64,000 nt of DNA from Auriscalpium vulgare (Eukaryota; Basidiomycota; Agaricomycetes; Russulales; Auriscalpiaceae), in NCBI GenBank assembly GCA_019915015.1, contig JAHBBC010000043.1:124001-188000 (forward strand). The letters are read 5' to 3'. A program made the translations under genes and the position numbers. The notes under the pieces were generated by a model. It was not told where the DNA came from. It saw only the letters and a program-made list of their open reading frames with translations, and searched no databases. Every line of letters begins with the position of its first letter. Within the stretch, counting starts at the first letter, position 1. Positions 56,201 to 64,000 of the stretch are shown here, piece after piece.

Positions 56201-56685
56201 ATGCCAAAGCAGCCTTGTGATTATCAGGCTAGCTAACAGCAGCAAATAGCACTCACTGTCTGAGGGATTGAAGAAGATCAATCAGATCAGCAGGCATTGT
56301 GTTTGCATCAAGCAGGTTTGCATTGGAGCCTGGGGTACACCACTGAAATGCATGAGCCACCATCTCAGCAGCTCTAGCAAGGTCTTCCATTATTTCATCG
56401 CAACTGTCATCATAAATGACAGATCGCTGTGTATCCCTACATGAGATATAGCTCTTGTTGATGAGACTCAGAGCTACTCACCTCCCTTATCTCAGCAACC
56501 CTCAAGAGAACTCCCGCTACACCCTTGATATATGGCACATTTGCCGCGATCTCTCCGATCTCCTTCAATACAGCAAGATGCGTGGACAATGTATAGTCCT
56601 CGCGAGCTTGTCTCGGGCTGCCAACTGGAGACATCTTGCTATTGATGTCATGCTGATCTGTTCTGATATGAGCCTTCCGGGACAT
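53284..56685 (-). CDS. NLR2: N-terminal helical domain - NB-ARC - TPR protein, 3' frameshift
   Basis: Mirror of NLR1; predicted exons 56685-56482, 56426-56257, 56195-56042, 55991-55941, 55883-55876 (8 nt) and 55815 onward. N-terminal domain and NB-ARC (GPGGVGKTAVAL, CLITLDNFETLW, DGLPLAVTLIA) are the same as in NLR1; the first protein difference is Val to Ile just before EEHCNAISNK. From about 54425 the TPR half diverges (roughly 60 percent identity by eye), though units such as LGRHNHNFY and RIKDSIGQG are retained. Near 53430 one base is missing, so the frame ends early at 53358; in the restored register homology to the NLR1 C-terminus goes on to a stop at 53284. About 50 residues, the last TPR unit, are thus replaced by a short unrelated tail. 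Confidence 0.83.
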
Positions 56686-56969
56686 CCTCGACTGCTGTTG
56701 TCTCACCCTGAGATGACACAGTTTGACTGTGCAGCCTGACAGACTTCCGGAATTTGGACAGAAGGGAATTCGAAAACATGGTCCAAGGATCGCTGTTGCT
56801 TGACGTGGAGGGAGGGTACAAGTTGCGCGGCCCATCGATAGCGCCATCCAAACGGGCCACGTGGCCAAACAATGTATCGCCACCCGGCCCGTGCTCGGTC
56901 GCCTGCACACCCTCGCATCCTTCATGCCCAACCGCGGTGGACACTCAATGTCGGTGACGCCTTACCGTT

Positions 56970-57210
56970 GTAGAGCGCGATGAGTCCTGCGCGAACGGGC
57001 GCGCCCTACGCCACAGGCCACCTACGGGCCTGGCTGGGCGTTCGGGCGCCTTCGCCGTGACTCATCGCGTCCACCAGGTATCCCACTACCTCCACATATG
57101 CCTCTGCACTATCAACACGCTCTTCGACGACAAGGAATGCCATCTATGCGCTGCATTCTTAGCAACCGTTAGGAATCCATCCACGGCGCATTCTGTCTTT
57201 TACCACGACC
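56970..57210. other. GC-rich spacer before the PDI relic
   Basis: Begins with an imperfect inverted repeat around 56978-57066 (GCGATGAGTCCTGCGCG ... GACTCATCGC). No gene. Confidence 0.35.
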
Positions 57211-57800
57211 ATGGCGACTTCTGTTATCTCTTCTCTCGTCCTCCCTGCTAGGCGGTGCGTTTGCCAATCGACCTGGACCACATAAATTCTGACAGCGCGA
57301 TCGGGCGCGATCGGGCGCGATCGGCGCGGGCAAGCCTAGTCTCATCGAGTTGTGAGTGTCTGGACATAATCACTTGCGAAGCTCTTCCCAGTTTGTCTCG
57401 GACAGCTTTACGCCCTGGTGCTGCATACGGGTGTCCTGGGTTTCCATTGACGCACTAGACCTCGTCTGCAGCGTTCACAGCAAGGTGAGCAGCCTGATCA
57501 ATTTCCTCCATATGATCTGCTCATTACAGTCCGGCCCGTAGAATCTCGCGCCTACGTTACAGCTTGCCGATGCCATCACCCATGTCAAATATAAGGGCGT
57601 CATCGCTAAGGTCGACGCCGACGGCGCTGGCAAGCATTGAGATCGAAGTACAGTGTCAGCGGATTTGCCAATGTGTCCCATTCCTTCGACGCTGCTATCC
57701 ATGCCTAAAAGTATCTTAGCTCTCGAGTGGTTCAACTCCGACGGTACGGCAGAGCCTTAAAATTGCGGGTGCGACCTCAACGCTTTGGCTGCTTTGTGAG
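57211..57800 (+). pseudogene. Protein disulfide isomerase pseudogene fragment
   Basis: ATG 57211 begins a signal-like MATSVISSLVLPA. Then LDHINSDSAIGRD and GKPSLIE match the first PDI strand-helix, SFTPWCC (57407-57427) stands where the thioredoxin site APWCGHC is expected, LADAITHVKYKGVIAKVDAD then GAGK (57561-57637) is typical PDI, and LEWFNSDGTAEP plus NALAA follows at 57727-57795. The CGHC active site is lost by deletion, there are a stop and frame breaks, and the second domain is absent. The shared C-terminal part is present in the left arm. Confidence 0.7.
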
Positions 57801-57846
57801 TTTCCCAGGCCTTAGTATAATGCGACCCATGATTCTATGTAGCGTG

Positions 57847-57936
57847 GCGCCAGAGTTGCTCACTCTCGGGCTTCGCGACGAACGCCTTCTCGAGCACGTC
57901 GCGCGCGGGCAGCACCGTCGCCACGGGAACGTCCAT
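57847..57936 (-). pseudogene. PRP6/PRP1-like splicing factor exon fragment
   Basis: The frame DVPVATVLPARDVLEKAFVA followed by KPESEQLW matches the HAT-repeat pattern of PRP6-type splicing factors (DVPAAR-VL-RAF-ANPESEQIW). Only this roughly 30-residue piece exists, placed directly between the PDI and P450 fragments. Confidence 0.5.
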
Positions 57937-58445
57937 TGACGGCATCGAGCTCGGCCTAGGCCTTGTGCTGCATGTCGGGATGGAGCGCCAGCGAGAGGAA
58001 GGCAGTCAACAAGGATGATACGACCTTGGGCAATCCCTATTTCAGTCGCCCCCGCAAGTATAAGAGATAAGTCTTACAGTATCTACACCGGCTGAGGAAC
58101 GGGCGCGGTAGGTGAGCTTTAGAATGAGTCAATTGAAAGCGATGCACCCACTGAGATAGCTCGAACCGCATGCGTCACGCACAACCTGCTCGGTGATCTC
58201 ACCGGGCTTGTAATCTTCCGGCAAATCCTGTAGATCCTCTAGATCGTCTCGCGCTATGTAGGGCGGAGCGATACCCTTTCGCTAATACAACAGACGGTCA
58301 TGAGATTTCAAAGACAAACTGAGCAAGTTGAACACGGCCCACCATGCTGTCCTTTACAAGAGCGATCGGGTCCTTGTTCGTTGATTCCCCGGTTCTCGGC
58401 CTCGCTGAGCGAGTTTCCTGAAGCCGTCCCAGGGAACCCTCTAGG
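57937..58445 (-). pseudogene. Cytochrome P450 middle fragment (helix G to I)
   Basis: On the minus strand: WVPWDGFRKLAQRGRE near 58430, ALVKDSM, an intron, then GIAPPYIARDDLEDLQDLPE and DYKPGEITEQVVRDACGSSY, an intron, GVDT of the I-helix, an intron, and SSLLTAFLSLALHPDMQHKA. A TAG (57956-57958) replaces the expected Gln before AELDAV. Splice sites are still recognisable. The heme-binding part is missing. The piece covers a part of P450 that follows the end of the fragment at 26287-27127, but nothing shows that they come from one gene. Confidence 0.7.
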
Positions 58446-60065
58446 AAGATGTTGAACTGGTTGACATGTTCAGAAGGGAGACGGCAACAGAGGCTGCGTT
58501 GGTGCATACGTATGGGTAGATTACTAGTCTTTGTAAGGCCCTTACAGAGCATGGCAAGACGGTTCATTCGGCAGATTTGTAGCCATCACATTGTTCTTTT
58601 GCCATGCGCAGAATTTGGTGAACAGTTGAGCTGTGAGACATCGACGACGGCCGAGTCGAGTACCTCGCTGTGGTGCGATCTCATCGCGGACAGTGTGCTC
58701 GCACGGGCTTCAGCCTGAGCTCAATGGATGGCCGATACAGACAGGCCCTGGATATAGTATTTGTGTCCTGCCCACACCATGTACACATTGTACAAGTACA
58801 TATATTAGATACTTATGATTCAAGCTCGTATCCTGTATTCTGGGCTAAATTTGACGGTGCTGTGGCAAGAGGCACGCCGTGACGTTGCGTGGAGGCGGCC
58901 GGTGGGGCAGTGGCGACGTGGCGCACGAGGTTGGGCACAATAGTCCTGTTCTAACACATTTGAGTGAGCGAAAACAAGCCGGAATGAGACGCACCAGCCT
59001 AATTGTCCAGGTCGCTGATGTACCGCGGCCGCCGTCATCCGAATACGGGCCGACTGGGAACATGCGCCTCACGGATTGACGTCTTCTCAAAACAGGCGCG
59101 TCGTCGGGGGCTCCGGCCACAGGAATGTGAGCGGTTTTCGGGCCCGCGCCGCGCAGACGGTCGATGATCTCAGGTGCGGGAGTGCAGCGTGTGCACGCAT
59201 ACAGAGGCGTCCACGATGAAGGACGGCATAAGGGTAGCCTCCTACAAGTATTTGCCCATAGGAACAAATACGCTGTCTTGGTCTTTGAGTAGGTCGACAT
59301 TTGGCGGGAGCGAGATGGAGCGGGTGTGCGAGGATGATTTGGACTGGAGGTCGTCCGAATTCGGCAGGGATGAAGAGGCTGAGGATGGGGAAGACAGGAC
59401 ACGGCGAATGTGCAACTTTGGCAGCTTGCCTGCACGGTCATCAGCGCAGACTTTGAGAGAGTCGTACGATGCGGAGGCTTACTTCTGATCGTCAACTGCA
59501 CTATCCGAGGGCTTTGGCGCCCAGAGTGTCCGTGGGCCGTGCTTGGGCGGGGTGGGCCAACAATTACGTGGTGCGCAGCGTGTCGGGCAGCGGCGGCATG
59601 ACAGAATGGGAGGGACGAAGAGTTAGTCTCCCTGAGGCAGAGTAGCTAGATTCAACCCTTCGCAAGCTCAGGGATCATACGAAGAGTTGACAACATGGTA
59701 GGTATGCTGCGCGTGCTCGCAGTTCAACTCACAGTGCGCTCGTCTCGTCTCATCGTCATCTTCATCGCCCTCTCCTCGCCCCACCGTCTCCTCTGACCCT
59801 TCTCTTCGAGCACTGAGCGCTGAGCGGGTGTGGTGACATGTTGCAGAGATTAGTCTGCTTTTTGTCGCGGGGGTCTTAACGATTGGTGACGACTTCAAAG
59901 TCCGCTCCCTTCTACAACCAGTGCGCCACCGACGCGCTCTGCGCTGAGTTTGAACGAGGCGGCGCGCCGAGCGCGGCGACTTCTCCGTACTCGTACTATC
60001 TCTACTCTTACCATCTGCATGTTCCTTCGACACATGAATACAGCGATTTACACCCTCCCACTGCC
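58446..60065. other. Intergenic, no supported gene
   Basis: A minus-strand stretch at 59290-59000 is open in several frames (for example DRLRGAGPKTAHIPVAGAPD near 59150) and may be another exon fragment, but I cannot name it. Confidence 0.35.
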
Positions 60066-61665
60066 ATGAGTCACTCGACCTCCTTCGAGCCTATGGATGT
60101 CGACGACGATCCAAATCCTAGTGCACCTCAAACTCTCAGTAGACGCGCACAATTAATCGAGGAGATACTGCAAGCTCTCGATGAGCGCAACTGGACCCTC
60201 GCCACCTTCCTGCGCGATCTTCTGTCCGAGGATCGTGACGACAGCAACAGCAAGCGGATATTGCAGGTCCTCGCGTCATGTCTTGGCGGCAAGAACAAAG
60301 CCAGGATAACAGCGGTCGACATCGTAGAGCTCATGTACCAGAGCTCGTACAGTCGGCCGATCGTACGACGCAGCTCTAGCAATAGGCCTGCGAGTGCCGT
60401 TCCACCTCAAGATTCCACAAAGATGTCACGATGGCGTCTGCAACAGTGGGCAATATCCACTGTCGAGGCAATGGTCGACTCCGAGTCCGCACAGGCCCTC
60501 GCAGGCAAGGATGGCGGCTTCCATCTCCCGAGCAAGAACGACATGGGACTTCATACACACCCTTTCCATGTCGCATATCCTTTCCATTGTTGAGCGCAAA
60601 GGCCCCACCCTCCTTCGACTGCTCACATCTGCGGCGATCCCAGCGGGCAGGCGCCTTGAGCCAACTCCGGCCGGTATTCCACCATATGGGACATATTTGT
60701 CCAAGCCTATCGAAGAAGGCACTGGAAAAAATGCTCAGAACCCTCTCATCGTAAGTGACTTGTATTTGACACGTCTTTCTGGGTCTCATTGTGCTTTTAA
60801 ACATTAGATCGTGCTGGTTGCGTACATGCTTCTCATGGCAGCGCGCAATCTGCGATTCACCGCCTTCCAGAAGCTTGTCGGGGTATGGCTGTTTGCAAAT
60901 ACAGCCCAGAACAGTATCTACGGCGTACTCAGCCGCATCGGCCTGTCCGTATCGTACACTTCCGTCATGAACCTTCTTCGCAAGCTAGGAAGCTCGGCTC
61001 TGCATACAATACGCGAGACGGCCAAGGCGCGAGCCTTTGTACTCCTCTACGATAACATCAATAGGATGAGGCGCGCATGGGACCCCGACCTTGGACAGCA
61101 AGACATCATGGACAATGGCACTGCGTCGACATTAATCGAGCTGCAGGACTGCAACGTCGAGCGGGCGTTCGACATCGAGCCACTTCGAGCAAAGCGCGAA
61201 CAGGAATCCCGACGTGCTCTCAATCTGGACATTCTCCTGAAGCGAATCAATTAGGTGCATCTGGACGAAGTCTTCACTCTTCATTGCGTCAATTTTCTGG
61301 TCCAAGCTATTCCAGCCCTGGAGACGCATCGGGACATAGTAACCCTTCGTTTTCGAACCACTGCCGCTGTCCATCGTATGAAGAAGGACGGACGTGTGAC
61401 ACGCCTACACCCCCTCGCGACGTCCAATTTTGATGAAGGCAGTACGAGCGGAAACGCAAGCGTCTTGGATGATCTCCTCATCCGACAGCTGAATATGCCG
61501 AAGGAGGAGGTTGAGAAGCTGATGATCATCGTCGGAGGCGACCAGTTGACCGTCGAGAAGCTCCGCACACTGAAGAAATTTATGGCGTCCTGCCCGCATG
61601 GTTATCCGCGATATGGCTGGGTCTTACCCTTGATCCAGCTGATTTCGTCTTATGGCGGTCTTTAG
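60066..61665 (+). pseudogene. DUF6589-type protein, broken and 3'-truncated
   Basis: Begins MSHSTSFEPMDVDDD, then a helical region (IEEILQALDERNWTLATFLR). A frame change near 60540 leads into TTWDFIHTLSMSHIL. An intron at 60751-60807 (57 bp) joins NPLI to IVLVAYMLLMAARN. FANTAQNSIYGVLSRIGLSV is a typical middle part. The frame is stopped by TAG at 61252-61254 (expected Gln in LLKRIN-VHLDEVF) and continues unbroken behind it to the family core GGDQLTVEKLRTLKKF and RYGWVLPLIQL, then ends. Full family members run on for several hundred residues. Function of the family is unknown; it is abundant and often decayed in agaricomycetes. Confidence 0.65.
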
Positions 61666-62281
61666 CCAGTGAACACTGCTCGCTACCGCTCAATAGATGC
61701 TCAGCTGTACCGGGTTTTCCAAGGTTTGTCGCATTTTCTTGGCCATGCTGCAAACGCGCTGATTTAATGCTAGACCCGTGCTGTTCTTCGCGAGGAAGTG
61801 CGTATGTACGGGGTGATGTCACACGTGAAGGCAGCGTCCATTGTCGAGAAGCAGTCTGGTGGCAGTTCCAGGTGGCATCGCCGAGCCCGCACTCGATGAT
61901 GGAGATGTCAAGACCGACGTCGCTGGCCGGGCTGTGGATGTGGCCAGCTGACGCTGAGCTGCGAATCGTCTGTAGAAGACGACTGTAAGTAGTTATAGTC
62001 GTGGACAATGTGATGGATTGAGCAGCGCCGCCACGCGCGTCCCTCAAGCCCTCCGACGGCCGACATAAAGACCTCCAGCCTACTTCCAAGCCCATCTGAC
62101 AGCTTCCACTTGATCTGCAGTGCATTCCGCACAGAAGAACCTTGCGCCATCGTCCTCTTCAAATAGTTCGGACGATGTTTGGCATTCAACACCGCCGTCG
62201 CTTCCTCATTACTGAGGTGAAGACTAGGTATCCTGTGCTGCACTGCAACCAAGGCTCACAGTTTCCCGTGGCAGCAGCACA
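61666..62281. other. Intergenic upstream of SET copy 2
   Basis: No gene is supported. A short plus-strand frame near 61780-61890 (LREEVRMYGVMSHVKAASIV) could be a fragment of something but is not recognised. Confidence 0.35.
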
Positions 62282-63602
62282 ATGCGACGCGGCGTCTTCC
62301 GCATCAACGGAGGCATCTCCGCCAGGCCCCTAACCCTCGCTGTCCACGACGACTCCCCAACCGCACCTCCACCCACCATTCCCATTCCTGCGCACCTCGT
62401 ACAGCAAGTCGCTTTATCCAGAGCCGAGAAGACAAGCCTCGTCACCCGCGCACAGCAGGACAACCCCGCATTCACGCTCAGATTCGAGCACATCCCAGGC
62501 GTCGACGGCAGCCCGCACACTGTCACGGTGGGCTTGTACACCACCGAGGAGCAGCCCCCGCTCTGCAGTCGCTCCTGGATACCGTTCGACCGCAATGCCG
62601 CGGGACGATACGAGATCCGTGAGACTGGGTGCTCAGGAAAAGGAATGTTCTCGCTGGACAACCACGCCCCAGGCAGCCTCGTCGTCTGCGAGCGGCCGCT
62701 CGTGATCTCTCCCAACGTCGACTTAGGGCTTGCGGCGTCGAATCCAACCGAGTCCACCATCGCAAGGATGCCCACCGAGACGCGCAGTCTGCTCCTCGCG
62801 CTGCACAACTCAGATCCGACAGCGCCTTCGGTGGAATTCTCCACTGCCAGGACGAATGGCTTTGACGCGACCCACGTTCCAGGATGCATTGGACAGTACC
62901 ACGCCGTCTTCGATGACATTTCGCGTATCAACCACCGGTGCGTGCCCTCCTCGCGCTCTGGCGGCCCTACTGACTCCTCACTGAAGCTGCTCGCCGAACG
63001 CCGTGTACCGCTGGAACTCCGAGGCGCTCACCGGCGAGATACGCGCCGTGCGGCCCATCGCTTCCGGGGACGAGGTCTTCATCTCGTACGTCAGCCACTG
63101 CGCCCCGTACGAGCAACGCCAGGAGGTCCTCCCACGCCGCTACGGGTTCAAATGCACCTGCGTGATATGCTCCTTGCCGCTAACAGAGCGCTCGGCCAAC
63201 GACGCCGCCCGGCAGGAGGCCGTGGTCATGTCCTCGGCGGCGGCCTGCCGGTTTACCCCCACCACCACCGCCAGCGCGGTGCATACGATCAAAGTTGCGA
63301 TGCGGGAGGTGCGGATGCTGCGCGGGGCGGGGATGGTCGAGCCGTACGCGTGGGCGGCAGTGTCTCACTCGCTGGTGGAGGCGGCATGTGTGTTGGGGGA
63401 CAAGGCGCGCGCGGAGCGTTGGGCACGAGTGGCGGCGGGCGCGACGAGGATCGTGACGGGCACGGATGGCGGGTGGGATGCAGTCGCGGCGGCCCCAGAG
63501 CGGACAGAGTTGTGGATGTTGGGCCAGCGAAGCGAGTGTGCGGGGGTGTTCGGCTGGCTCGAAGGCGGTTTGGAACGGACCGCAGTTTTGCTCCCGGTGT
63601 AG
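62282..63602 (+). CDS. SET-domain protein (SMYD-like lysine methyltransferase fold), copy 2
   Basis: Two exons, 62282-62937 and 62987-63602, with a 49-bp intron at exactly the same codon as in copy 1; 423 residues. SET landmarks are RYEIRETGCSGKGMFSLD, GEIRAVRPIASGDEVFISYV and the zinc cluster FKCTCVICSL. The core motif reads SRINHRCSPNA: the Ser of NHSC is Arg here, whereas the Asn and His are kept. Copy 1 has the canonical NHSC. The C-terminal helical part (EACVLGDKARAERWARVAA) is conserved between both. A paralogue from an old duplication, 40 kb apart, same strand. Confidence 0.86.
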
Positions 63603-64000
63603 TCGGTGAGCAGCTTGCGTGTGGACTTGGATTGGCCTCCGAAGGCGACAGTTGTAGTACAAAACATACTCGTGTCAATCTCGCCTGTAAGATTTGAGCA
63701 GCACGGATGTTGTTCAATAATTCGATGCACTAAGTTCATGCTTGGACACCACGAAGGCAGCCTGAGTTCAACCGTGCGCTGCTCAAGATCTCTTCGTTTC
63801 GGTCGACTGGCATGTCCGATTAGGTCCGATTGGCACGCCGGCCGGCGGGCCGGCCGCCGCCCTAGGCTCACGGCCCACTGACAGGGTCCGACGCCGACTC
63901 TAACAACACATGAACGTCTCCACGCAATGTGATACATAACAATTGACGACACACGTTCATAGGGCACATCGTGAGTCGCGACGACCTGGCAACAACCTGG
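63603..64000. other. Intergenic at the window end
   Basis: No gene seen; contains a GC-rich palindromic stretch (GGCCGGCGGGCCGGCC near 63840). Confidence 0.4.

Larger units (their letters stand above)
51471..57810. repeat. Right arm of the large inverted duplication
   Basis: Mirror image of 35860-41163, carrying R3, NLR2 and a longer PDI relic. Differences are an extra roughly 630 bp (about 56970-57600) with the PDI N-terminal exons that the left arm lacks, and R3 lying about 340 bp nearer to the NLR stop than R1 does. Confidence 0.85.

Noticed and set aside
57211..57800. Functional PDI gene
   Set aside because: Active-site CGHC is deleted, and the frame has stops and breaks; the second thioredoxin domain is missing.

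Overview
This is a eukaryotic, almost certainly agaricomycete (mushroom-forming basidiomycete) genomic window. The evidence is introns of 48-61 bp with GTRNGY donors and CTGAC-like branch points, five FunK1-type fungal kinase copies, agaricomycete-style F-box, SET, P450 and DUF6589 proteins, an NB-ARC/TPR NLR pair and a Ty1/copia element. The only clear housekeeping gene is a 10-exon BiP/Kar2 (ER Hsp70) ending in HDEL. No rRNA, tRNA, CRISPR array or bacterial-type operon was seen.

Layout. 1-0.7 kb: minus-strand end of an acidic-tailed protein. 0.8-15.6 kb: a tandem, rearranged cluster of FunK1 kinase genes, all on the minus strand and separated by recurring non-coding blocks (called U and D here). 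Two copies keep the HRD catalytic loop and the N-lobe lysine, one has neither an N-lobe nor the loop Asn, two have lost HRD, and one is an N-terminal half fused at its intron to a 5'-truncated copy. 15.6-21.6 kb: a copia retrotransposon with two 484-bp LTRs and a primer site matching the initiator-tRNA anticodon arm. 22.3-26.0 kb: SET-domain and F-box genes. 26.3-27.1 kb: a 3'-truncated P450. 28.4-30.9 kb: BiP. 32.0-33.3 kb: an unrecognised helical protein.

35.8-57.8 kb is the most unusual part. Two NLR genes (N-terminal helical domain, NB-ARC, TPR) face each other tail to tail as the arms of a large inverted duplication. Over about 2.27 kb (36285-38555 versus 54425-56695) exons and introns of the N-terminal and NB-ARC halves look identical with no indels. 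Outside that block the arms are clearly homologous but diverged: upstream by roughly 20 percent, and the TPR halves to roughly 60 percent protein identity by eye. This is the signature expected of recent gene conversion or selective homogenisation of the signalling half, with the presumed recognition half left free to differ. The roughly 10-kb spacer holds two foldback DNA elements (1.8 and 2.3 kb, nearly whole-length inverted repeats), four members of an LTR-like repeat (R1-R4), and fragments of unrecognised genes.

57.2-64 kb: a graveyard of exon fragments (PDI, a PRP6-like splicing factor, P450), a DUF6589 pseudogene with an in-frame stop, and a second SET gene paralogous to the one at 22.3 kb.

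Gene models are manual: splice sites come from motif, frame and protein-family continuity, and no database search or alignment program was run. Percentages are visual estimates.
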